A stretch of DNA of 58,468 nucleotides, taken from positions 1 to 58,468 of the IMG/VR virus record IMGVR_UViG_3300032011_000011; one strand, given 5' to 3'. The stretch is from a virus. The translations under genes and the position numbers were made by a program. Positions 48,235-56,118 of the stretch are shown here, piece by piece (the stretch's first letter is position 1; each line of letters opens with the position of its first letter). A model generated the notes under the pieces. It did no database searches. It was given only the letters and a program-made list of their open reading frames with translations, and had not been told where the DNA came from.

Positions 48235-48861
48235 CTAGTTAATTACTTTACCAATGTGTGAAAAGATTTCTACAAATTTATCAGTTTGTTGAAATCCAAA
48301 CTCTAATTTGGGTAAGTATATAAAATATCCCCAAAACATAGGTGCTTTTAATGTAAATAAGTCTTTCCCATGTATGGTGTTTGCCCTTTGATAAGGAATA
48401 CAAACTGGATAATCCCACATTTCTGGTAATATTCTCATCATTTCGGGATATGTAGTAAAAAATAAGGCTTCAGGTATATTTCTTAGTTTCCATTCTCTTA
48501 AAAGACGTTGAAACCAAATAATAGAAGGTGCTTTTGCTGCGCCACCAGCTCTTTTACTCCATCTCCATGTACCTCTTTGTTTACTAAAAGAACATCTTCC
48601 ATATGTAGGAGGAAATAAATATGTTTTACCTGTCCATGGGTCTTGCATATTTAAACCATCTTCTTTTAATGTATATACTTTTTTTGCTCTTAAAAATTGT
48701 GCATTAGCATTGTGTGTTGAACAAGGATCGAGATCAATATCCCCTAGCAATGCACTTATGTAAGGTATGTAATCTGCTGGAGTAAGCCAATCATCCTCAA
48801 TATGAAGGATTCTTCCAAGAATAAATTTATATTGTTTCCACGATAACGGTTTCTTTGTCAC
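48235..48861 (-). CDS. Dam-like phage N6-adenine methyltransferase
   Basis: 208 residues. WLTPADYIPYISALLGDIDL then DPCSTHNANAQFLRAKKVYT and KEDGLNMQDPWTGKTYLFPP match the phage DNA N-6-adenine methyltransferase (Dam) family: W.TP..Y......DIDLDPCS...AN..A...YT..EDGL...W.G. The catalytic (D/N)PPY is here FPPTYGRCSF, so the first position is Phe and a Thr is inserted. Either a diverged active site or loss of activity. A WFQRLLREW helix follows. Confidence 0.6.
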   Translation of the reverse strand: MTKKPLSWKQYKFILGRILHIEDDWLTPADYIPYISALLGDIDLDPCSTHNANAQFLRAKKVYTLKEDGLNMQDPWTGKTYLFPPTYGRCSFSKQRGTWRWSKRAGGAAKAPSIIWFQRLLREWKLRNIPEALFFTTYPEMMRILPEMWDYPVCIPYQRANTIHGKDLFTLKAPMFWGYFIYLPKLEFGFQQTDKFVEIFSHIGKVIN

Positions 48862-49259
48862 ATTTGAAGAAGTCCTGTTTGCTCTTCATTAGTTTTAAAA
48901 TGAAAAAGTTGTATATCATCTTTATCTTGAAGTATAAATAATGCTTCTTTTTCTGGATCAAGAGATTCTGCTATCGATATTGCTTTTCGTAAGTGCTCCA
49001 CTCCGTGTAATTCTTTGTTATTTGCATCGTTTACTGCTTTTATTAATAAATCTACGGTTAAATAAAACATACTTTCTTTATCTTTTTTTTGAGGCATAAA
49101 AATCATTGCACCAGGTCCTTCATTTTTATAAAATTTCTTATAATATTCTGCTTGATCAGCCACTATTCGTTCAATTGATAGCTTTAATAGTTTTTCTTCT
49201 GTCTCTCCTGTTGTTGTTCCCAACATTTTTAAGAGTAATTTGTTACGCCTGCTTGTCAT
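48858..49259 (-). CDS. Hypothetical protein, 133 aa
   Basis: Soluble helical protein (KLLKLSIERIVADQAEYYKK ... VEHLRKAISIAESLDPEKEA) with no known family. Overlaps the Dam-like gene by four bases, so they are probably translated together. Confidence 0.6.
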   Translation of the reverse strand: MTSRRNKLLLKMLGTTTGETEEKLLKLSIERIVADQAEYYKKFYKNEGPGAMIFMPQKKDKESMFYLTVDLLIKAVNDANNKELHGVEHLRKAISIAESLDPEKEALFILQDKDDIQLFHFKTNEEQTGLLQM

Positions 49260-49878
49260 TAGATTCTCCTGATACTTTAGTGTAACTCGCTTCCTCTGAT
49301 TTGACAGGTTTAATTTTTGGTACAGATTTTATATGTTTCCCTAAACCAGATTTTTTTAAAGTTTCTAATAATTTAGGTAAGGGTTTATATAGGACAACAG
49401 CCTTCTGCATATTACCTATTTTTTTAATGAGTTTTCCATTTTCATCTCTGAGTTTTGTCAATTCTTCTTGTCTTATTAAGTATTCTGCTACACATCTATA
49501 ACGTCTTTTTTCAGATAAATTAATTTCAGGATATCTATCACAAATCGTACTAGTTCTCATATCGCTGAATGTTAAACGTATTTGGTCAGCTAAAGATAAT
49601 CCCAGCATTAGATCTGTAGTACTAGTTTCATATCCTCGAATTAAATCTAAATATCTACGGAGATCAGAAGTTTTAAAGCTTCCAGAGGGAGGTATAAACA
49701 TTTCTACTTGTTCTATTAACGAAGGCATTAAAAATTTTTTATAATTATCTATTGTTACTTTCTCAATATTTAATTCCGTAAAACGGTAACTTTGATAGAC
49801 TTTAGGGGTATTTTCAGCTGGTTCGTAATCTGTGTTTTCTAGGACATGCAACCAATCCTCAGTGTTAATTATTGTCAT
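49243..49878 (-). CDS. Hypothetical protein, 211 aa
   Basis: Contains FKTSDLRRYLDLIRGYETST and a helix rich in charged residues (YLIRQEELTKLRDENGKLIK). Ends in a basic, Lys/Pro-rich tail. No recognised enzyme motif. Part of a four-gene leftward set with overlapping ends. Confidence 0.6.
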   Translation of the reverse strand: MTIINTEDWLHVLENTDYEPAENTPKVYQSYRFTELNIEKVTIDNYKKFLMPSLIEQVEMFIPPSGSFKTSDLRRYLDLIRGYETSTTDLMLGLSLADQIRLTFSDMRTSTICDRYPEINLSEKRRYRCVAEYLIRQEELTKLRDENGKLIKKIGNMQKAVVLYKPLPKLLETLKKSGLGKHIKSVPKIKPVKSEEASYTKVSGESNDKQA

Positions 49879-50228
49879 TCAAGGATGCTGTCTTCTTTGA
49901 TCTTAGCTGATTTTTTGTATTCGTCCCATTGTCTCTTGTGGTCAGTCATTAGAGTCTGAATAAAAAATTCTCGAAGTTTACTTATTTTAGGTTTAAAATT
50001 TAAATATAATTCTTTTTTAGTCTTATTAGACATCCATAAAGACTCAGCTAACATTTTTTGACTATCAGTAAGTAAAGTATCTTTTAAATCTTTCGTGGAC
50101 ATATCCTCTATAAGTTCGCTAAACTCCGTAAGGAAAGGATATTGTTTGCTATGAAGAGACCCATCACTTATGCCGAATTGTTGTTGATTTTGATTTTTAT
50201 TCCTTTTGGTTATGTTGGAGTCCAGCAT
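49875..50228 (-). CDS. Hypothetical protein, 117 aa
   Basis: First gene of the leftward set ending at 47540. N-terminus Asn/Gln-rich (TKRNKNQNQQQFGISDGS), then helical and basic (SNKTKKELYLNFKPKISKLR). Its ATG is about 55 bases from the divergent gene at 50284. No family known. Confidence 0.55.
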   Translation of the reverse strand: MLDSNITKRNKNQNQQQFGISDGSLHSKQYPFLTEFSELIEDMSTKDLKDTLLTDSQKMLAESLWMSNKTKKELYLNFKPKISKLREFFIQTLMTDHKRQWDEYKKSAKIKEDSILE

Positions 50229-50283
50229 TTACACGGGTTTGTCACAGATAGAATCAGTATAGAAATAAAACAAAAGTGAGTAA

Positions 50284-51513
50284 ATGGCTACTGAAGATAA
50301 TTCTAGAATAGGTGCTACTGTCGTTTATGATTCTCCACATGCTCTCGATGCTGCAAGGAGATACAAAGAACAGATAGCTGGTCAATTAGATTATTTAAGA
50401 AAAGGTCGTCCTTCTTCTCCTGCCGAACAAAAACTTGGTTCAATAGATACTAAATTTTTAGCAGCAACTTTAGGTAAGGGTTCTCTTCCTCAAAATTATG
50501 GTACTTCTTTACCATCTGGAACTACTACATCTAGTGATTGGTTAGGTAATTTTTATGCAGAAAACAATATTGGAGGTCCTGGAGGTAATCTAGATACAAG
50601 AGCAAGAAATTACTGGGAAAACTCAGCAGCAGATAAAGGTATATATGAGACTAAAAAAATTATTGAAGGTACTGCTAAAAATGAAGGAACATGGGGTACA
50701 CGTACTCCTGTGTCTGGGGGTATTAAGACTGATCCCTTTTTAAAAAGGTCTGGTGGAGATTATCTAGGTTGGCATCGGAATAACCCAGTCAATATGAGTG
50801 GTGCGTTAGATGATGATTCATGGGTTAAAGGCGCATATCAATCTTTATTAGGTAGAGAAGCTGATGATGCTGGTTTAGCCCACTGGAAAGGAGCTTTAGC
50901 TAGTGGTCAAAGTAGAGATGATGTTGTAGCAAATTTTAGAAAACAACCTGAATATAGAGACAAATTTATTGGCGAAGCTTATAGAAATTTATTAGGTCGA
51001 GATGCGGATGTAGGAGGTAATGATTATTGGAGTAAAGCAATGGAAGGAGGTCAATCTGAAGATTCTGTAATTGCCAATATAAAAAGAAGTGATGAGTTTG
51101 GTAGACAACAGCAAAATTCAATGCGTGATGCAGTTTCAACAAAAAATAATCTGGATTTAATGAATGAGGCTTATAACGAGCAAATATCTTCATTAGGTAG
51201 ACGGAGGCAAGAAGCACAAGATGCTGTTCAAAAACAATATGGAACTACACCAGATTATTCTCCTTTATTAACTACAGATCCAACTATTTACACTCAAGAT
51301 CCAGAAGCATCACAATTAGCCTCAATTAATTATTTAGCAAGTCAAGATCCTTCTAAAGGTTCTCCAACTATTTGGGGACAAGCATTAAGAGATGCCAGTG
51401 CTAAGGCAATAGGAAGTATTGATATTGAAGGTCTTGTTTCAGGTTTTTTTGATGCAAGAAAAGCTAATAAGAATGCTCAACAATCTTTAGATAACTATGT
51501 AAATTATTTTTAA
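50284..51513 (+). CDS. DUF4214-containing virion-like protein
   Basis: 409 residues. Two adjacent DUF4214-type repeats: VKGAYQSLLGREADDAGLAH and WKGALASGQSRDDVVANF (about 180-215), then EAYRNLLGRDADVGGNDYWS and SVIANIKRSDEFGR (about 230-270). DUF4214 is a helical repeat common in large secreted and surface proteins. N-terminus HALDAARRYKEQIAGQLDYL is a helix; the rest is flexible. It resembles the early rightward virion block in style. Probably structural. Confidence 0.65.
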   Translation: MATEDNSRIGATVVYDSPHALDAARRYKEQIAGQLDYLRKGRPSSPAEQKLGSIDTKFLAATLGKGSLPQNYGTSLPSGTTTSSDWLGNFYAENNIGGPGGNLDTRARNYWENSAADKGIYETKKIIEGTAKNEGTWGTRTPVSGGIKTDPFLKRSGGDYLGWHRNNPVNMSGALDDDSWVKGAYQSLLGREADDAGLAHWKGALASGQSRDDVVANFRKQPEYRDKFIGEAYRNLLGRDADVGGNDYWSKAMEGGQSEDSVIANIKRSDEFGRQQQNSMRDAVSTKNNLDLMNEAYNEQISSLGRRRQEAQDAVQKQYGTTPDYSPLLTTDPTIYTQDPEASQLASINYLASQDPSKGSPTIWGQALRDASAKAIGSIDIEGLVSGFFDARKANKNAQQSLDNYVNYF

Positions 51514-52187
51514 GGAGCTAACGTACCAAAATCAATACTTGATGAAACACCTTCATTAACTTTTTCAAAATTTGTTTTCTCTGTAATTGTTTTATTTATT
51601 AATCCCCAGTCAACGTCAGTAACATTTATACTAATTGAATAAGTAGTTTCTAAATATCTAATATCATTTGTAATTAAAAATAAATATTTACCAGGGTCTA
51701 GAGTTGTTACAGGATAATCATTCTCAAGTGTTTCACTTTCATCATCTAAATAATCAATTGCAGCTTCTTTTGCTACATAACCTGAGTCATTTATTGGTAA
51801 TTCTTCTCTTCTAGTTCTTTCAAATATTTGATAAAAAGCTACTAATGTATTTTTATTTGTATTTTGCTCATAAGAAAACTGGCTAAAGTTCTGTGTAAAT
51901 TGTACTGACCTTGGTTTTGTTAATTCTATTTGATAAAAAGTAGTCTGTTTACGTGATAAACCACCATGAGAGTTTTTTATTTCTACTGTTCTAAAAATTG
52001 ATGTAAAGTCTCCAAGATCTATCGGATCATAGATACTATCTCCAGTATTTGCTGGTAAAGGATCAGAACCAAAATAAGAAGTAGGTCCATATGCAGTAGG
52101 ACCTGCTCCTCCAGTTGGATAAGATTCCACTGTTCCTAGATTGTAAAAACCTGTATTACTAGGAATTGTTGTTAGATACCGTGACAT
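51510..52187 (-). CDS. PPC-like beta-sandwich structural protein
   Basis: 225 residues. TFYQIELTKPRSVQFTQNFS and TTLDPGKYLFLITNDIRYLE then TYSISINV show the pre-peptidase C-terminal (PPC) like sandwich: F.I.L..... L.PG.Y.F.VTNDIRY...Y.I.I. From memory the TNDIRY form is typical of cyanomyovirus virion proteins. Overlaps the convergent DUF4214 gene by four bases. Confidence 0.6.
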   Translation of the reverse strand: MSRYLTTIPSNTGFYNLGTVESYPTGGAGPTAYGPTSYFGSDPLPANTGDSIYDPIDLGDFTSIFRTVEIKNSHGGLSRKQTTFYQIELTKPRSVQFTQNFSQFSYEQNTNKNTLVAFYQIFERTRREELPINDSGYVAKEAAIDYLDDESETLENDYPVTTLDPGKYLFLITNDIRYLETTYSISINVTDVDWGLINKTITEKTNFEKVNEGVSSSIDFGTLAP

Positions 52188-52506
52188 ACTCCTTTGCTAA
52201 GCCAGTGAAGAGACTATTAGTTCTTCCTGATTTATTATATAATTCTTCCATTATTCTACTCCGTTCAGGATATACACCTTCTTCTTCTTTTGTAGCATAA
52301 TTGTGATAATCAAGAGCAATTTCTAAGTGATTTAATCTAGCTGCAGCTTCTTCCTTTGTATCACACCATGCTCCGATTGTGGTATTCCCATCAAGTACTA
52401 TCATTGGTGCATAATTTTTTTCTTTTAAATGATAATTACTCTGAACTACTTGACTCTTTTTCAGAGTTATTTTTTCTCTCTTTGTAGTGTTTGAAGATGT
52501 TGTCAT
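52159..52506 (-). CDS. Hypothetical protein, 115 aa
   Basis: Basic N-terminus (TTKREKITLKKSQVVQ), then YAPMIVLDGNTTIGAWCDTK and EEAAARLNHLEIALDYHN. No family known. The first 71 bases overlap the end of the upstream gene; an internal ATG (MIVLDG) is an alternative start. Confidence 0.5.
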   Translation of the reverse strand: MTTSSNTTKREKITLKKSQVVQSNYHLKEKNYAPMIVLDGNTTIGAWCDTKEEAAARLNHLEIALDYHNYATKEEEGVYPERSRIMEELYNKSGRTNSLFTGLAKEYVTVSNNNS

Positions 52507-53647
52507 GAGTAAGTTTAACGCACTGTAGTTTTGTAGGGGATGACTCGTTTTCGAGTTCTTTGATTGTAAGGTGCAAAGGGTTACAACAAAAAGGTTTACA
52601 AGATTTTTTTGTAAAGATCCTGTATTTACCTGTATAACCGCGACTCAACCAAAAAGCAACTCGCGATGCTGATTGAGTTTTACCACTATGGAATGGAGAA
52701 GGAAAATATGCAACTGACTCACTTCCATTTTTCTTTGTTGAACCATTCCAAGCCCAACATTCATTATCTTCACCAATATCAACTTGGTCCCAAAAACGTT
52801 TAATTTGCCAATGCCAACGAAAATCAAAATTACGCACATCAATAGTGCATCGATCATTTTTTATTTCTTTCATACAATCTAAGCACTCTCCCATAAGGCC
52901 AAAATTACCTTTATGTGTTGTAGATCCTTTCGCATGCCAAGGACATTCATAATTATTTTTCATGTGATAATTCAAATTAAATTCATCCGCTTCTGTAGAA
53001 TACTCTGTAGTCAACTTTTTATATAAAGCTGCAATATTCTTCCAAAGAAGTTGTTTATCAGGATTTTCATTGACGTCTTCAGGAATATAAGTCTCATAAT
53101 TACAAATTCTTCTGACAGTTTGATAAGGAAGTCTGTAAGTCTTTGATAATTTTAAACTACTTATGCCTGACTCACTTTCCTGTCGCAGTTTACTTATTAA
53201 AGTGTTATTAATGCCTGTTTTATTTCTTTCATTGTTTTCTTTTGCTACATCTGCCCTTGTTCCCCAGTAATAATGAGATGGATTTAGACAATATTGAGAC
53301 TCACAAATAGACCGACGAACAATAATTGGTTTTAAAGGATCAGGATCTTGCCCAGCCATAGCTAAAAGCAAAGGACGTGCATCTCGACCCCTGTAAGAGA
53401 GTCGAACCTTTTTACTAGTGGTAAAACCTTGAAATATTGTGTGATTACATTGATCACGCCGCTTCAAACACCAGCATTTGTCTTTTCCACGTAGCTGTAA
53501 AGCTATTTGAAAGGCTTTTACAAAGGTAATTTTGTCATTTGGTGTAAGAGAGGTAGCTAAAAAAGCATCCATTTTAGGAAAAACAGTTAGGGTGCAAGGT
53601 GTTCTACACATTAAACCTCTTCTGGCGCAATGGCAATCATTGAACAC
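52436..53647 (-). CDS. Zinc-rich HNH/HTH DNA-binding protein
   Basis: 403 residues with 20 or so cysteines. Two HNH_3-like half modules: CWCLKRRDQCNH...ICESQYCLNPSHYYWGT (about 59-130) and ECWAWNGSTKKNGS...ASRVAFWL...CKPFCCNPLHL (about 300-365). The HNH catalytic pair is partly replaced. Between them KLRQESESGISSLKLSKTYR and LPYQTVRRIC form a helix-turn-helix. It could be a homing endonuclease or a regulator derived from one. Ends in a Ser/Glu tail. Start taken at 53647. Confidence 0.6.
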   Translation of the reverse strand: MFNDCHCARRGLMCRTPCTLTVFPKMDAFLATSLTPNDKITFVKAFQIALQLRGKDKCWCLKRRDQCNHTIFQGFTTSKKVRLSYRGRDARPLLLAMAGQDPDPLKPIIVRRSICESQYCLNPSHYYWGTRADVAKENNERNKTGINNTLISKLRQESESGISSLKLSKTYRLPYQTVRRICNYETYIPEDVNENPDKQLLWKNIAALYKKLTTEYSTEADEFNLNYHMKNNYECPWHAKGSTTHKGNFGLMGECLDCMKEIKNDRCTIDVRNFDFRWHWQIKRFWDQVDIGEDNECWAWNGSTKKNGSESVAYFPSPFHSGKTQSASRVAFWLSRGYTGKYRIFTKKSCKPFCCNPLHLTIKELENESSPTKLQCVKLTHDNIFKHYKERKNNSEKESSSSE

Positions 53648-53924
53648 CCAAAATCTAATTTTTTTTCCCTTATTTATTTACTTCTAAGGAGGAGAGGGTT
53701 AGGTACGTGACTGTAAGTTATCTTATCTTCACTCATGTACCTATCCCTAACGCTTACGTACTTAAGATAAAAGCCTATATTTTTTAAGTTTTTGGGTGTT
53801 TATACCAAAACCATTGCAATGAAAGCTATTAAGAGAAAATCGCATAAAAAAAGTAGCTTCTCCCTACCGTTTTTAAGGGTATTTTTTTGTTTTTAATGTT
53901 TATTGAGATTTTCGAAGGTTGAGG
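53648..53924. promoter_or_regulatory. Intergenic stretch with repeated GTTAGGTNCGTGACTGT
   Basis: GTTAGGTACGTGACTGT at 53698-53714 recurs with one change at 53924-53940. TAGGTACGTGA (53700-53710) also pairs with TCATGTACCTA (53733-53743), 10 of 11 bases, giving a long hairpin. The second copy overlaps the stop of the small gene at 53925. The strand of function is unclear; it lies upstream of the leftward HNH/HTH gene, so autoregulation is possible. Poly-T runs elsewhere, otherwise nothing. Confidence 0.45.
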
Positions 53925-54095
53925 TTAGGTGCGTGACTGTTCAAATAATTCTGCGTATGTTTGAGCTTCGTCAAAGGAGTGGGTATAACGACACATGGCG
54001 TCATTAAGGCAACAGACACGATGCATTTGGTGTCCATTTCTGGTTAAAGTTTTAATAGTTGTCCCATTAGGAAAGTTAATCAAAATAATAGGCAA
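53925..54095 (-). CDS. Small hypothetical protein, 56 aa, TTG start
   Basis: A 56-codon frame from TTG at 54095: MPIILINFPNGTTIKTLTRN, then GHQMHRVCCLNDAMCRYTHS and FDEAQTYAELFEQSRT. Residue composition and the EAQTYAELFE helix look protein-like. No ATG is available, so the start is uncertain. It lies on the same strand as the HNH/HTH gene. Function unknown. Confidence 0.45.
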   Translation of the reverse strand: MPIILINFPNGTTIKTLTRNGHQMHRVCCLNDAMCRYTHSFDEAQTYAELFEQSRT

Positions 54096-54178
54096 TTATC
54101 CAGTGTTATTATTATAAAAACTCTGATAAAAATAAAGGTAGTTATAGCTTTATAATTAATAAAACTAGGTAAAGATTA

Positions 54179-54409
54179 ATGTACGGCGCAGGATTCGACC
54201 CAGCAGGCTTAGATATGGCGGATTTGGGTGATCCTCGTCGTCAAGAAGGTTTACCAGGTGGTTATTCAAATCAAGGTCAAGCAGTTAGTGCTCCTTATGC
54301 AGAAGCAAATATGCGAGCTGCTGAAAAGACTAATCCTATGAATGCCATTTCACAAGAACCTGGTATTACTGATCAGGTTGATGACTTTTTATCCCGTATT
54401 GGAGCTTAA
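54179..54409 (+). CDS. Hypothetical protein, 76 aa
   Basis: Gly/Pro/Asp-rich, probably disordered (GLDMADLGDPRRQEGLPGGY) with an Ala-rich helix (APYAEANMRAAEKTNP). Resembles the small genes at 24260 and 12860 in style. Two bases before the repeat gene. Likely a minor virion component. Confidence 0.5.
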   Translation: MYGAGFDPAGLDMADLGDPRRQEGLPGGYSNQGQAVSAPYAEANMRAAEKTNPMNAISQEPGITDQVDDFLSRIGA

Positions 54410-54411
54410 TC

Positions 54412-55017
54412 ATGAGATTTGCATTTGGTGATTCTGGCAGTTTTTTAGATGCTGTAAAGGATGGTTTACTTGGAGCTGCGTTTAATAATGATTTTGGTGG
54501 AGGAGTTGTAGGAAGAACTGGAGCTTGGGACCCAACGAAAGGAGTTGTTGGTACTGCGTTTAATAATGATTTTGGTGGAGGAGTTGTAGGAAGAACTGGA
54601 GCTTGGGACCCAACGAAAGGAGTTGTTGGTACTGCGTTTAATAATGATTTTGGTGGAGGAGTTGTAGGAAGAATTGGAGCTTGGGACCCAAGGAAAGGAG
54701 TTGTTGGTACTGCGTTTAATAATGATTTTGGTGGAGGAGTTGTAGGAAGAATTGGAGCTTGGGACCCAAGGAAAGGAGTTGTTGGTACTGATTCAGCAGC
54801 AACAAACTTTATTAAAGAAGGAGGTGTTGCAGGGTTAACTACTGGTCATAATCCGCTGACAGGAATTGTTGGAGATAGAAATCCTTTTGGTGATTTCGGA
54901 GGAGGATTAGGAGGTGTCGTCGGCGGTTTAGTTGGTAAAGGAGGCGAGTCAAAAGGTGTAAGTGGATTAGGTGGTTTTAGACCAGCTGGATTTATTGGGA
55001 GTTTGTTTGGAGCTTAA
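54412..55017 (+). CDS. Gly-rich repeat protein, 201 aa
   Basis: Residues about 22-126 are four copies of a 26-residue unit: FNNDFGGGVVGRTGAWDPTK GVVGTA. Copies differ only at two positions (T/I, T/R). The rest is Gly/Val-rich (GDFGGGLGGVVGGLVGKGGE). No known domain. The stop is followed by an ATG two bases on. Likely a structural or internal protein, in a block like the one at 11444-16918. Confidence 0.6.
   Translation: MRFAFGDSGSFLDAVKDGLLGAAFNNDFGGGVVGRTGAWDPTKGVVGTAFNNDFGGGVVGRTGAWDPTKGVVGTAFNNDFGGGVVGRIGAWDPRKGVVGTAFNNDFGGGVVGRIGAWDPRKGVVGTDSAATNFIKEGGVAGLTTGHNPLTGIVGDRNPFGDFGGGLGGVVGGLVGKGGESKGVSGLGGFRPAGFIGSLFGA
54478..54789 (+). repeat. Four 78-bp tandem repeats
   Basis: Units begin GCGTTTAATAATGATTTTGG at 54478, 54556, 54634 and 54712. 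The units are near-identical: units 1 and 2 agree and units 3 and 4 agree, the pairs differing at two positions, which indicates very recent duplication. Confidence 0.9.
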
Positions 55018-55019
55018 TT

Positions 55020-55853
55020 ATGACTTGGGCTCATAAAGTAAATTATTCATCACAAGAGGCTTTAGATGCTGCTAGGGCAGCAACGCAGAATAAATATAAA
55101 AGAATGTTTAGTAAGCAAATTGAAGAAGCTGCGAGGCGGGGTGAAACAGCTTTAGATGCTATGGATTTTTCTCTTTGGCATTCACGGGTTGCAACTCCTG
55201 ATGATAATGCAGAATATCGATGGGCTTTTGAACCTTTAGGAACAAACATAGCACCTTGGAGAAAGTGGGGAGGTGGGAATAAAAAATCGTCAGGAACAAA
55301 TGCTACAAGAATGGCTTCAATAGGTAAGATAAAAGCAGCACTTGGTGATACGAGTCCAACTGTAAATAGATCTTTTGCACCAGACGCGAATGTTAATAAC
55401 TATGTAAATAGAAATTTCGCTGACATGCTTGGTTTAACACCAGTTACTAATTCTCTCAGCTCACGATTGAATGCTACGCAAGGCAAACTTATGCCTTCCA
55501 ATCCAAGTTATAGAGGTGTAGGTGCTAATCCTAGTTATGGTGTTCCTTCACTAGGTAGTTTTGATAATGTTTCATCTTTTAGTAATTTCACAGGTGGTTT
55601 ACCTTCATTTGATCAAAGCTCTATAGAACATTCTTCTTTATCCGATCCTTCTAGTGTTTCTTCGTCTTTCAGAGCAGCGGGTGACGCTTTTGGTAAGTCT
55701 GGAGGTGGTTCAGGTGTACCTTTTGCCGATGAAATACCGATACCTTTAGCTTTATCTGTAGATAATTCTTCTCCTTCTTCTTCTTCTTCTTTTAGTCCTC
55801 ATAATTATCTTGTAATAGGAAGAAGTCCTTATTCTCGTAGTACTTATTATTAA
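55020..55853 (+). CDS. Hypothetical virion-like protein, 277 aa
   Basis: N-terminal helix ALDAARAATQNKYKRMFSKQ echoes the ALDAARRYKEQ start of the gene at 50284, so the two may share an N-terminal module. Second half is Ser/Gly/Pro-rich and probably disordered (SSIEHSSLSDPSSVSSSF). No domain known. Probably structural by neighbourhood. Confidence 0.55.
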   Translation: MTWAHKVNYSSQEALDAARAATQNKYKRMFSKQIEEAARRGETALDAMDFSLWHSRVATPDDNAEYRWAFEPLGTNIAPWRKWGGGNKKSSGTNATRMASIGKIKAALGDTSPTVNRSFAPDANVNNYVNRNFADMLGLTPVTNSLSSRLNATQGKLMPSNPSYRGVGANPSYGVPSLGSFDNVSSFSNFTGGLPSFDQSSIEHSSLSDPSSVSSSFRAAGDAFGKSGGGSGVPFADEIPIPLALSVDNSSPSSSSSFSPHNYLVIGRSPYSRSTYY

Positions 55854-55855
55854 TT

Positions 55856-56062
55856 ATGGGTGACACAGATTTTCCAGCAGTAATGGCAAATTGGGGGAAT
55901 GCTAGGGATTTAGCATCTCAATGGCAAGGTCGTTCTAAAGGAAGCTCTTCATACGTCGAGAGTGGAACAGGCATACCTACTAGTGGTGAACATATTGAGT
56001 ATGAATCAGGTGAAGGTTCTATAGAAGATCCTTGGTATACAGAAAGGAGAGAGTTCTTTTAG
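55856..56062 (+). CDS. Hypothetical protein, 68 aa
   Basis: Small, acidic, with Gly/Ser-rich middle (SKGSSSYVESGTGIPTSGEH). Two bases after the previous stop. No recognised family. Confidence 0.5.
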   Translation: MGDTDFPAVMANWGNARDLASQWQGRSKGSSSYVESGTGIPTSGEHIEYESGEGSIEDPWYTERREFF

Positions 56063-56118
56063 GTAGTAGATTTTTAGAGCGTAAAATTATATATAAAGCG
56101 CTAAGTTTAATAAAGTAG

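Noticed and set aside
53688-53750. A 20-codon frame starting at ATG near 53736 on the minus strand
   Set aside because: Too short and lies inside the inverted repeat; noted only as possible leader peptide.
54478-54789. 78-bp repeats as CRISPR or satellite
   Set aside because: No spacers, reading frame preserved through all copies.
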